Assembly: GCA_946405145.1 (NCBI GenBank)
Contig: CAMJGE010000005.1
Location: forward strand, 1-64,000
From: an uncultured Prevotella sp.
GTDB taxonomy: Bacteria; Bacteroidota; Bacteroidia; Bacteroidales; Bacteroidaceae
Direction of reading: 5' to 3'
Length of the DNA: 64,000 bases
The notes beneath the pieces are model-generated. The model made no database searches. It saw only the letters and a program-made list of their open reading frames with translations, and had not been told where the DNA came from. A program made the position numbers and the translations under genes. Below are positions 19,372 through 27,055 of the stretch, piece after piece (the stretch's first letter is position 1; each line of letters begins with the position of its first letter).

Positions 19372-20034
19372 TTATTCTCGTAGTATTAATAGGAGTTCTT
19401 CTGCTTTAGTAGCGATTGGGGTATCAGGATTGTCTTTCTCCAGTTTCTCTAAGATGGGGATAGCTTTATCTGCCTGATCATCCTTGATGTAAGCAAGTGC
19501 AAGGTTCAGGGCTATGTCGTTGGCATAGGCAGAATAGGTGAAGTCATGTTCTAAAGAAGTATAGATTGGCTCCAGTTCTGAAATGTATTTGCTGACATGG
19601 CGCTGCTTTTGTATGTTATTAAATAAGGTGTAGAGATTGGCAACCTTAATGGAATCTATGTCGCCACGTGCGTACTCATCCATGCTATATTCGGTATAGT
19701 AGGGGGATACCAGCGCAGAGAGTTCATTATGTCTCTTATCCTTTGAGTAGCCAAAGAAGATAGCAAAGACAGCTGCAATAGAAGTTGCCCACCACACAAG
19801 CGTGCGAATCCTGTCTTTCTTATGAGTTTGGATAAGTGTTCTTTCCTTTTCAGCATTTTGTGTACGAATACCCTTAATGAGTGATACTGTAGCCAATACA
19901 TGAGCTCGAAGTTCTGGGTCTGCCTGGATCTCTTGCTTAAAGGCTGTTTCCTCTTCCTCAGTCATCATGCCTCTGATAAACGCATCAATGCGATCGTCAA
20001 GGGCTTGCTGTATTATATCGTTATTCTTATCCAT
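19372..20034 (-). CDS. membrane-anchored anti-sigma-like protein with TPR-like C-terminus
   Basis: The first ~75 of 220 residues are cytoplasmic and match the usual N-terminal sigma-binding segment of anti-sigma factors (IDAFIRGMMTEEEETAFKQE, followed by ADPELRAHV). One membrane helix (about residues 78-97, TLVWWATSIAAVFAIFFGY) follows. The outer ~120 residues contain helix pairs like TPRs (ALNLALAYIKDDQADKAIPIL). It overlaps the sigma-factor gene by eight bases, the usual sigma/anti-sigma layout. I infer that it holds the sigma factor at the membrane until a signal or protease acts. Confidence 0.75.
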   Translation of the reverse strand: MDKNNDIIQQALDDRIDAFIRGMMTEEEETAFKQEIQADPELRAHVLATVSLIKGIRTQNAEKERTLIQTHKKDRIRTLVWWATSIAAVFAIFFGYSKDKRHNELSALVSPYYTEYSMDEYARGDIDSIKVANLYTLFNNIQKQRHVSKYISELEPIYTSLEHDFTYSAYANDIALNLALAYIKDDQADKAIPILEKLEKDNPDTPIATKAEELLLILRE

Positions 20035-20617
20035 AGATCTTCTTCTTTAATTCGTTATACTTATCTCTGAATTTGTTCATGCACTTATATTTCTGCGTTT
20101 TCACAGAATCGGCATTGGAGAAGTTAAACATATCCGCAATTGTTGATGTCGAGAAGTCATCCCAATAATAACTATGTAGGATGTTTTTACAGGTGTCTGT
20201 CATGGAAGCTATAATGTTGTTGACTAGCAGCTCCATGCGTACCTTTCGGTCCTCCTCTTCAGTATCCATGCAGAAACCATAGAGGTCATCTAATTTATCA
20301 TTGCGTATGGCATTTATATTAGATAGCTTGCGTTCATCAAAGAATGGCTCCGTTTTCTCTTTCTTCCTGATGAGTTTTAATGTCTGATTGATACAGACTT
20401 TAGTAAAAAAAGTGGTAAATGAACAGGTAATTTCAGAGAGCTTTCCAGCCCGATCCTTTTCTATAATGTCTTTCAGCGAACCATAAAAAGCATCCTCTAT
20501 ATCATCATCTGAGACAGAAAACTTCTTTCTCAGATAGTTTTGGATTTTACCCTGCTCTTCAATATTAGAGATAAAATCACTCAGTTTCTTATTCTGTATG
20601 GGTATCTCTTTTGCCAT
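20027..20617 (-). CDS. ECF-type RNA polymerase sigma factor
   Basis: The 196-residue protein has a sigma region 2-like segment (about residues 25-90: DDDIEDAFYGSL, SFTTFFTKVCINQTL) and a region 4 helix-turn-helix (about residues 140-190: CKNILHSYYWDDFSTSTIADMF then VKTQKYKCMNKF). It is short and lacks regions 1 and 3, as in extracytoplasmic-function sigma factors. It starts one base after the stop of the caspase gene and overlaps the anti-sigma gene. Its target promoters are unknown. Divergence from classical ECF factors is high, so the family assignment is firm only at the superfamily level. Confidence 0.8.
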   Translation of the reverse strand: MAKEIPIQNKKLSDFISNIEEQGKIQNYLRKKFSVSDDDIEDAFYGSLKDIIEKDRAGKLSEITCSFTTFFTKVCINQTLKLIRKKEKTEPFFDERKLSNINAIRNDKLDDLYGFCMDTEEEDRKVRMELLVNNIIASMTDTCKNILHSYYWDDFSTSTIADMFNFSNADSVKTQKYKCMNKFRDKYNELKKKIYG

Positions 20618-20618
20618 G

Positions 20619-21491
20619 TTAGAAACTCGTTTCAGTTACCAGATTCTGATTATTAGGCCATTTGCCACCTTTCATAATGGATGCCTTCACTTGATTCAGG
20701 AAATCATTTCCATTAGTAGATAATGGTTTTGCTTGTAAAGCCTGGGCGATATTGTATGAGAGTGGCCCATATCGTTTCCCATCTACCTTTATTTCCATAT
20801 TCACCTGATCAGGGAGGCAAGCTTCAAAGTACATTACATGTGACATCTTCCCAGAAACCTCCACTTGATAATGAGATTTTTTCTGAGTTGAAGGTTTGAA
20901 CACCTTATTATTATATGAAAAGCCCACCTTTGTACCTCTAATTGTCTCATCGTTAGCTCTTGAAGAGGTGCCTGCATGACAGGCATCAATAACCACATAG
21001 AGGAAACCTGTGGTTCCTATCTTAGTCCTTAACTTCTTAATATACGTGTTCAATTGGTCATCGAGCAGATGCTTTTTCCCCTCATAAACGCCTTTCTTGT
21101 AATTCTTATAGGCATCAATGGGGATGATAGCTTCATCCCATCCGTCATCTTCATCACCGTTAAGATCTTCTACAGGCTGCCCATGAGTTGAGAAATGAAG
21201 AAAAACAATATCTCCCTTCTTTGTCTGGTTTGTGAAGGTCGAAAGTTGGTTAGTTATATTCTGATAAGTAGCCTGCTCATCTAAAAGTGTCGTCAAATAA
21301 AAACCTTGTTTTTTCAGAATTGGACTCAAAAGGTGGATATCTTCCACTCCATTGATGTTATTCCACTGATAACCTGTCAGAGAAGTGTCATAATGGGAGA
21401 TACCCACCATGAAAGCCCTTTTCCGCTGGGCGTTTCCAGCGATTGAGGCCATGAAGAAAAGGCCTATTATCAGTAGTAATTTTCGCACCAT
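20619..21491 (-). CDS. exported caspase-like (peptidase C14) protein
   Basis: A signal peptide (MVRKLLLIIGLFFMASIAG) precedes a caspase-fold p20 domain. His103 lies in FLHFSTHGQ and Cys171 in VIDACHAGTSS, with an acidic loop DLNGDEDDGWDE typical of type I metacaspase-like proteins. The mature protein has about 270 residues and would act in the periplasm or at the membrane. An in-frame TTG at 21509 lies within the promoter, so the ATG at 21491 is used. It is the first gene of a tight three-gene operon with the sigma and anti-sigma genes. I infer a role in signal-dependent proteolysis. Confidence 0.85.
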   Translation of the reverse strand: MVRKLLLIIGLFFMASIAGNAQRKRAFMVGISHYDTSLTGYQWNNINGVEDIHLLSPILKKQGFYLTTLLDEQATYQNITNQLSTFTNQTKKGDIVFLHFSTHGQPVEDLNGDEDDGWDEAIIPIDAYKNYKKGVYEGKKHLLDDQLNTYIKKLRTKIGTTGFLYVVIDACHAGTSSRANDETIRGTKVGFSYNNKVFKPSTQKKSHYQVEVSGKMSHVMYFEACLPDQVNMEIKVDGKRYGPLSYNIAQALQAKPLSTNGNDFLNQVKASIMKGGKWPNNQNLVTETSF

Positions 21492-21506
21492 AAATGAATA
21501 TTTTGG

Positions 21507-21514
21507 CAAATATA
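21507..21514 (-). promoter_or_regulatory. -7 box of the caspase-sigma-anti-sigma operon
   Basis: The minus strand reads TATATTTG at 21514-21507, identical to the CHAT operon box including the two following C bases. No TTG is seen at the usual distance, so the promoter may be weak or activated. Confidence 0.5.
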
Positions 21515-21644
21515 CAAATAAATGTCGAAATGGACTACTATTTAAATTCTTAAAGAATGTTAAGGTGCGGTTACTTCTAAAAAATTCTTGGTATCAAGGG
21601 ACAAATAAGCAAAAATAGTAGTAACAATTTAAAAATAAAGCATT

Positions 21645-22187
21645 ATGAAACGAGTATTATTACATTCAAAGAGAGTGATCGGTAATCATTGGTTTATCAT
21701 CTGTATCGCAGGGGCTGTATCCTTTGTATTTGGAATCGGTTTGTTCCTTATCTTCTTAGTCTATTCGTTGTGTTTCAAAGACGATCCTGTAGATGTAAAT
21801 GATTTGATGAACACATTTACAGAGAAAGAACTGAATATTGCTCTGGCAGAAACTGTAGATGAAAATGTCTCAGATGAAGAATATCTTCAGATTTTGGCAA
21901 GATATCAATCTTACTTCTGCCCCAGGAAGATTGATAAAATCACAAAATGGGAAGGTTCTGCTGTCAATAACGATTCCTATACAATGTATTATGAGGTGAG
22001 TAAGTGTTTTGAAACCATTAATCATGAAAAGTTGAAGGAGAGTATTCTTTCTCAATTAAATAAGTATAGTGTCCAGACCATCCGAGTAGCTCGCTCACAC
22101 AGGAACTTGGTTTTCAGATACACATCAAGTAAGTCGGGTGAATACTTCGATATTGTTGTCAACAATCAGGAGCTGATGGCTGCTTAA
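21645..22187 (+). CDS. single-pass membrane protein of unknown function
   Basis: The product has 180 residues. One membrane helix (about residues 15-45, IICIAGAVSFVFGIGLFLIF) is followed by a soluble domain rich in charged residues, with two cysteines. No family is recognised. It opens a co-directional run of small genes ending at 25668 and is divergent from the caspase operon. Its leader carries TAACAATTTAAA 23 bases before the ATG, an AT-rich stretch also present before the next gene. Confidence 0.65.
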   Translation: MKRVLLHSKRVIGNHWFIICIAGAVSFVFGIGLFLIFLVYSLCFKDDPVDVNDLMNTFTEKELNIALAETVDENVSDEEYLQILARYQSYFCPRKIDKITKWEGSAVNNDSYTMYYEVSKCFETINHEKLKESILSQLNKYSVQTIRVARSHRNLVFRYTSSKSGEYFDIVVNNQELMAA

Positions 22188-22224
22188 AATAAGAGATTTT
22201 ATTAACAATTTAAACGATACAATT

Positions 22225-22788
22225 ATGGCACTTTTTAATTTATTCAATTCAAAGCAGGTCGCAAACGGTGAAATTGCACCTGAGACAAACGACAATCTTC
22301 AGATTGTTAGTGATGAAAATGAGGCTCCCATTGAGGCGAAGAAGGATGATGAGAAGAAGATTATTACAATCACCTGGGGTACAGGAATGCCCATCGATGT
22401 CATCTTCAACTTCATTCACAAGAACTTCGAGGAGGAAGGCTTCCAGGATGCTCTGATTAATCAGGATGTTGCATATCGCGACATTAAGGAGAAGATAATC
22501 TGTAATGATCTGGCTATGCTCTTCAAGAGGATTGTACTACGTTACAAGAATGACATCCGGGAAGTTGAGATCAAGATTGATAATGCCCGAAAGGCATATG
22601 CTCTCACTGCAGCTGCAAGGCTGGAATCTCTCAAGCAGACTTATGAAGAGCATCTTTCTGAAATCAAGGAGATGCAGGACAAGTTTGCAGCAGAAGATCC
22701 AAAGATGATGACTATGATAGAGTCTTATCGCAGAGGATTCCTTAAGGGTATCACAGCTTCTACAATTGAATTCATTGAAAACAAGTAA
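22225..22788 (+). CDS. cytoplasmic coiled-coil protein of unknown function
   Basis: The 187 residues have no signal or membrane segment. A disordered acidic start is followed by a compact region (ITWGTGMPIDVIFNFIHKNFEEEGFQ) and a long charged helix likely to form a coiled coil (about residues 110-160). Twelve bases separate it from the DUF4407 gene, so it is a likely partner of that membrane protein. No function can be assigned. Confidence 0.65.
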   Translation: MALFNLFNSKQVANGEIAPETNDNLQIVSDENEAPIEAKKDDEKKIITITWGTGMPIDVIFNFIHKNFEEEGFQDALINQDVAYRDIKEKIICNDLAMLFKRIVLRYKNDIREVEIKIDNARKAYALTAAARLESLKQTYEEHLSEIKEMQDKFAAEDPKMMTMIESYRRGFLKGITASTIEFIENK

Positions 22789-22800
22789 ATACAGGTAATT

Positions 22801-23790
22801 ATGAAAACTTTAACGAATATAGGTTGCCTCCTTATTGGATGGGACAAAAATATCTTAAGTGAGTGTGGAGAGGCTAGCCATCGCCAGTTCAGGAAACTGA
22901 TCTCAGCCCTTAGCATTATGCTGATTCTTTGGGGAACCATCGGTTACTGTTTCGCTGACAGATACATCAATCTTGACTCTTTCTTGTTGAAGGTCTGTGT
23001 TTCTTTGGTCTTTATGTTTATTGTTCTCAGTGTAGAACGTGTGATTATCCTGACTGTTGGAAAGGCGCGACTGATGACAGTAATGCGTGTGATGTTGGCT
23101 TTGTGTATGGCTTTCTTAGGGGCATGTATCATTGATCAGATCATCTTCCGTAACGATATCCATCAAGCTATACAGGATCATCGGGAGGATGTTATTAAGG
23201 AGACCGTGACAAAACGCTTGTCAATCTATGAAAGTGACATCCAGCGGATAACCCATGAGATGGATTCTCTTAGTAAGTCAACAATTCTCATCGGTGAAGA
23301 ACTGCAGAAGAGACCCACCATCAAAGGTACCAATGTTTCTACGCAAGAGCAGGTAGTGGGTGTGGATGAGAACGGTAAGCCCAAGAAGGTTAGAACACAA
23401 TCTGTTTCTACGGTCGTCATGGCAAATCCTCTGGCAGAGCAGATGAAGGCTAATAACGAGCAGATCCAGATTTATGCAAATCAGTTGGAACAGTTGCGTC
23501 AGGATAAGAAGAATATCTTGGAAACCACCACGGCAGAAGTGAACCATCGTGCACCAGGTTTCATTGAGGAACTTGAAGCAACCCTGCATGTGGTATCACA
23601 AAGCACTATCTCAGTTGTTTTCTACATTATCTTATTCTGCTTTCTGACGTTCCTAGAGCTTTTCGTACTCACTATTAAGATGGGCGATAGTAAGTGTGAT
23701 TATGATCTGATAGTGGAGAATCAACTGAATCTGAAGAAGAATTTAATGGAGCAGACTTCGCATAGTCTGCTGGCGAAAAATATTGCTTAG
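22801..23790 (+). CDS. DUF4407-family membrane protein
   Basis: The 329 residues contain three to four membrane helices in the first 110, a long charged central coiled-coil (about residues 120-260), and one helix near residue 275. This is the layout of DUF4407 proteins. The family is uncharacterised and is found in Bacteroidetes accessory regions. The position in the middle of the operon, with coiled-coil and acidic neighbours, suggests that it is the membrane core of a complex. Codon use is less AT-rich than in the CHAT operon. Confidence 0.75.
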   Translation: MKTLTNIGCLLIGWDKNILSECGEASHRQFRKLISALSIMLILWGTIGYCFADRYINLDSFLLKVCVSLVFMFIVLSVERVIILTVGKARLMTVMRVMLALCMAFLGACIIDQIIFRNDIHQAIQDHREDVIKETVTKRLSIYESDIQRITHEMDSLSKSTILIGEELQKRPTIKGTNVSTQEQVVGVDENGKPKKVRTQSVSTVVMANPLAEQMKANNEQIQIYANQLEQLRQDKKNILETTTAEVNHRAPGFIEELEATLHVVSQSTISVVFYIILFCFLTFLELFVLTIKMGDSKCDYDLIVENQLNLKKNLMEQTSHSLLAKNIA

Positions 23791-23815
23791 TATTAATGTT
23801 TTAACTATAAAGATT

Positions 23816-24079
23816 ATGGAAACAAAAGACGATTTTTTGGGTGAATTCATTGAAGATCTTTTGGTAGATGTCCCTATTGAAGCTAGGATAGAACTGGCTG
23901 AAGAAGATATAGAAGATGATTTCGATGATGATTTCAATGATTATTATGATGACTACGAGTGTGGTGGTTATGAGTGGACAGAAGAGGATTCTTGGGATGC
24001 TCTAACAGATGGCATGTATGGCGATATGCCAAGCAGCCCTTGGGAATTTGATGCAATGATGGATGCAATGGGATTCTAA
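23816..24079 (+). CDS. very acidic 87-residue protein
   Basis: The product is dominated by Asp and Glu (EEDIEDDFDDDFNDYYDDYE), with several Tyr, Trp and Met residues and no membrane segment. An upstream ATG (23783) overlaps the DUF4407 gene. The ATG at 23816 leaves a normal 25-base gap and gives a better start. Such acidic proteins often act as DNA mimics, inhibitors or metal binders. No family is recognised. Confidence 0.55.
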   Translation: METKDDFLGEFIEDLLVDVPIEARIELAEEDIEDDFDDDFNDYYDDYECGGYEWTEEDSWDALTDGMYGDMPSSPWEFDAMMDAMGF

Positions 24080-24086
24080 TAGTAAA

Positions 24087-24665
24087 ATGGTTATGGATAA
24101 GGATTTCAAACAAATGGTGTCGAAAGAATTGGAGCAGTTCCATTGCTCCATTCTTCTGGAAGAGGTAAAAGAGAAGATACGCAAATTAAAGGCGTATGGT
24201 GTTGAGGACGATAAAATTGTAGCAGTCATGAATGAGGAAGAATTGTTTCCACAGTTGATTATAACCGAAGAATTCAGAATAATGCTATCAGGTGATAATC
24301 CCATAGAGGTGGAAATGGAGCCACTTGTGAAGGCTGTATATCTGTTATTCCTTTCTCATCCTGAGGGTATAGTGCTAAAATATCTTCCAGACTATCGTAA
24401 AGAACTCACGGCTTTATATCTTCAATTAAGACCTTACGGGCTTACTAATAGGGTAAAGAAGAGTATTATAGATGTTACAAATCCTACACAAAATTCCATC
24501 AACGAGAAATGTGCAAGGATTCGCAAACTTTTTTCTTCTCTGCTTCCAAAGAATGTGGCAAGATATTATGCCATATCAGGCAAACGAGGGGAAGCCAAAA
24601 AGATTGATCTGGTGCGTGCCAACGTGATATGGAAATGCAAATTGCCTAATTCACAAGGCTTGTGA
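24087..24665 (+). CDS. conserved hypothetical protein
   Basis: The 192 residues are helical and soluble, with no signal peptide. The C-terminal part (INEKCARIRKLFSSLL, AISGKRGEAKKIDL) is basic and could bind nucleic acid, but I recognise no family. An ATG at 24063 overlaps the acidic gene; the ATG at 24087 leaves seven bases and is preferred, and 24093 is also possible. It belongs to the same operon. Confidence 0.6.
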   Translation: MVMDKDFKQMVSKELEQFHCSILLEEVKEKIRKLKAYGVEDDKIVAVMNEEELFPQLIITEEFRIMLSGDNPIEVEMEPLVKAVYLLFLSHPEGIVLKYLPDYRKELTALYLQLRPYGLTNRVKKSIIDVTNPTQNSINEKCARIRKLFSSLLPKNVARYYAISGKRGEAKKIDLVRANVIWKCKLPNSQGL

Positions 24666-24677
24666 TGGAAAAACGCT

Positions 24678-24707
24678 TTGAGAGTAGAAAACTATAGATT
24701 AATTTTG
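24678..24707 (+). promoter_or_regulatory. internal promoter before the 24730 gene
   Basis: TTG (24678-24680) and TAATTTTG (24700-24707) are 19 bases apart. A leader of about 17 bases follows, so the last genes of the run can be expressed separately. Confidence 0.6.
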
Positions 24708-24716
24708 CAAGCAAAA

Positions 24717-24726
24717 AGGAGGTGAT
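24717..24726 (+). promoter_or_regulatory. strong Shine-Dalgarno sequence, unusual for this genome
   Basis: AAGGAGGTGA lies four bases before the ATG at 24730 and can pair almost fully with the 3-prime end of 16S rRNA. Other genes in the window show only A-rich leaders. Confidence 0.7.
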
Positions 24727-24729
24727 AAA

Positions 24730-25335
24730 ATGATTCATGTTATTATTTGGGTTGTCATGTTTCTCGTTTGGTATTTATATCGCACCTATAAAGCAAGTGT
24801 AGAGGAAAATGAAGAGATATATAAAGCCTACGAAAGTACTACTGTTAATGATAATAAAACGGAGAAAGAAATGAACGGTGAAACGTGTTTAGATGAGAGG
24901 ACAACTACAGGGCTGGTACTAACCACGTTGCGAAAAATAGGTTGCGAACCACAAGTGGATCCGCAGGGCAATATTAATTATGTGAACTTTACTTTCCAAG
25001 GGGAGAAATATACAATAGAATGTAGTGACGATTGCTTTTTTATCAATATCTATGATTCTTGGTGGTACAGCATTTCTATATATAGTGATGTTGAAGAGAT
25101 CGCAAATCTTCACAAGGTTATAAATCAGGCTAATCTGCATGTTAATTGCACATTGCTCTATACAACTAACAATGAGATAGAGGAAATAGGAGTACATAGC
25201 AGGAAGAACATGCTATTTATAAAAGAAATACCAGAATTAGACAAGTATCTGATTGGGGTCTTGAATGGATTCTTTAAAGCCCAAAAGCTGGTTCTGACAG
25301 AACTTGAAAAATGTAAAGTAGTAGAAACAAAATAG
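24730..25335 (+). CDS. membrane-anchored protein with YbjN-like domain
   Basis: One N-terminal membrane helix (IIWVVMFLVWYLY) is followed by a charged linker and a domain of about 150 residues. The strand-helix pattern (GEKYTIECSDDCFFINIYD) resembles the YbjN/secretion-chaperone fold, but this is only suggestive. The protein has 201 residues. It has its own promoter and the only strong Shine-Dalgarno site seen in the window. Function unknown. Confidence 0.6.
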   Translation: MIHVIIWVVMFLVWYLYRTYKASVEENEEIYKAYESTTVNDNKTEKEMNGETCLDERTTTGLVLTTLRKIGCEPQVDPQGNINYVNFTFQGEKYTIECSDDCFFINIYDSWWYSISIYSDVEEIANLHKVINQANLHVNCTLLYTTNNEIEEIGVHSRKNMLFIKEIPELDKYLIGVLNGFFKAQKLVLTELEKCKVVETK

Positions 25336-25342
25336 AACTATT

Positions 25343-25387
25343 ATGACAGATTATGAGTACATTTTTAAGCAGGCAAGGAAGATATGA
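25343..25387 (+). CDS. possible 14-residue leader peptide
   Basis: An ATG eight bases after the previous stop opens 14 codons that end in a TGA overlapping the ATG of the next gene (ATGA). The layout suits translational coupling, but the frame is too short to be sure. Confidence 0.2.
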   Translation: MTDYEYIFKQARKI

Positions 25388-25668
25388 AAAGATTTATATT
25401 TGGCATTATAGCATTTGTAATATGCTTGATGGTAGTGGGCGCGTTCTGGAATTTGGATAGCAGGAAGGAACATGGGTATGATAATTATCAGAAAGAGCTG
25501 GCAAAGCGTGAGCAGCGGATCAAGGAGCTGGAGGATTCGATTAGCAATATGCAAGAGACTCTTGACTTCTACCGGGAGGCTGTGATGTGGCTTAGAAAGG
25601 CAGATGATAAGGAACTCCAGAAGAACATAGAGTTTATTCGCAACGTACCGACAAAAATGATTCCATAA
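25384..25668 (+). CDS. small membrane-anchored coiled-coil protein
   Basis: The 94 residues start with a membrane helix (FIFGIIAFVICLMVVGAF) followed by a heptad-rich charged helix (about residues 35-80) likely to form a coiled coil. No family is recognised. It is the last gene of the co-directional run. A short hairpin (CTCGCAA/TTGCGAG, 25677-25693) follows the stop. Confidence 0.55.
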   Translation: MKRFIFGIIAFVICLMVVGAFWNLDSRKEHGYDNYQKELAKREQRIKELEDSISNMQETLDFYREAVMWLRKADDKELQKNIEFIRNVPTKMIP

Positions 25669-25738
25669 ATTAACTCCTCGCAAGCTTTGCGAGAATTTGG
25701 AAGTATAACGAACAATTTGTAATTTTCAAGTAGTCTCC

Positions 25739-26968
25739 TTAGAGCTTTCCCTTGAATGTGTAACCGATTCCTTCAACTGCTGTTCGGATGGCGGCTTCGG
25801 TGGCGGGGCCTTTGATGGTGAGCGTGTTGGCGGAAGCACTGGCCTTGGCTTTCTCTACACCTGGTACTTCCTCAACGGCACGGACTACGGCTGCCTCGCA
25901 ATGACTGCAATGCATGTCCTCAACGCGATAGACGGTCACATCAGGGTCTAACGGCTTCTTGTCTGTAAATCTGCTGAATAGTTTCATCATAAGAGCAAAT
26001 ATAATTAATAGTGTTAATACTGTCGCACAAACGATTTTGAACGGGCTGGGCAGAGTGGATGCGCTCATGCAGCAGGCATCCTGAGCGCCTGCAGTGAAGT
26101 CGATACCCGTGGCATTGAGCAGCAGTCCGAAAAGGACGGCAAATCCCACGATCGTCATCAGGTAAACCGATGTGAAACGGCGCCCCATGGACTTATGAAC
26201 CACGAGGATAGAGGCGAGATTAACCGCAGGCCCCGCCATCAGCATCACCAGTGCTGCTCCTGGCGAAAGTCCCTTCACCATCAATGCCGCTGCAACGGGA
26301 ATACTACCCGTGGAACAGATATACATCGGTATGGCAATAACCAGAATGACCAGCATCTGCAGCAATGGCTGACTGCCGAAACTGAGGAAGAACTCGTCGG
26401 GAACTGCCACCTGAATCAATGCTGCTACGACAAGGCCTATGAGCAGTCGCAGACCGATGTCGCGAAGCATATCATAGTATGCATACTTCAGAACGCGCCA
26501 GATCCGGTTTCCGCTTTCTACTTGGCATGAAGAGGCTGATTCGTCCGTAACATCCTCTACGCGAACCAGACGGTTTACCAGCAGTCCGCCGCAGACACCC
26601 GTGATAAGTGCCGCCGCAGGACGGATAATGGCAAACCCCAGTCCCATCAGCGAGAACGTAGCCAGGATGGAGTCGATGCCTGTTTGGGGGGTGGCAATGA
26701 GGAAGGAGGCAATAGCGCCTTTCGATGCCTTCTCGTTTCTGAGACCGATAGCCGTAGGAATGACGCCGCACGAACACAGCGGCAGTGGTATGCCCAGCAG
26801 TGCCGCCCAGACAACGGACAGCTTGTTATTCCGCGAAAGGTAATTGGCATAGAACCTCTGTGGCACGAATACGTGGAGCACACCTGCGATGAAGAATCCC
26901 AGCAGCAGATAGGGAGCCATCTCGCAGACTACGTTCAAAAGTGATATGAAGAAGTTTTGCATGTCCAT
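25739..26968 (-). CDS. heavy-metal permease with C-terminal HMA domain (SO_0444 type)
   Basis: The 409-residue protein has eight or more membrane helices of the YraQ/UPF0718 permease type in its first ~330 residues. It ends in a heavy-metal-associated domain (about residues 345-409) with the metal-binding CxxC motif in VEDMHCSHCEAAV. Proteins of this architecture (SO_0444 family) are linked to copper or zinc efflux. The open frame extends far upstream into antisense of the next gene. The ATG at 26968, just after a TAATTTTG box, is the credible start (26962 is an alternative). It is divergent from a secreted protein gene. Confidence 0.88.
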   Translation of the reverse strand: MDMQNFFISLLNVVCEMAPYLLLGFFIAGVLHVFVPQRFYANYLSRNNKLSVVWAALLGIPLPLCSCGVIPTAIGLRNEKASKGAIASFLIATPQTGIDSILATFSLMGLGFAIIRPAAALITGVCGGLLVNRLVRVEDVTDESASSCQVESGNRIWRVLKYAYYDMLRDIGLRLLIGLVVAALIQVAVPDEFFLSFGSQPLLQMLVILVIAIPMYICSTGSIPVAAALMVKGLSPGAALVMLMAGPAVNLASILVVHKSMGRRFTSVYLMTIVGFAVLFGLLLNATGIDFTAGAQDACCMSASTLPSPFKIVCATVLTLLIIFALMMKLFSRFTDKKPLDPDVTVYRVEDMHCSHCEAAVVRAVEEVPGVEKAKASASANTLTIKGPATEAAIRTAVEGIGYTFKGKL

Positions 26969-26979
26969 TAATCTGAGTG

Positions 26980-26987
26980 CAAAATTA
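26980..26987 (-). promoter_or_regulatory. -7 box of the metal permease gene
   Basis: The minus strand reads TAATTTTG at 26987-26980, 12 bases before the ATG. The -33 element is not clear. Confidence 0.45.
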
Positions 26988-27055
26988 ATCATAATTTTTG
27001 GATTTAAGTGCTGAAATTCAAAAAAATAATATGTAAATTTGCAGCGGTGTTTTTT

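Noticed and set aside
25343..25387. 14-codon frame as a real protein gene
   Set aside because: It is listed only as a possible leader; it is too short to support by itself.
14137..25668. The island as an integrated conjugative element or phage
   Set aside because: No integrase, transposase, tra gene, direct repeat or tRNA target is visible at either end in this window.
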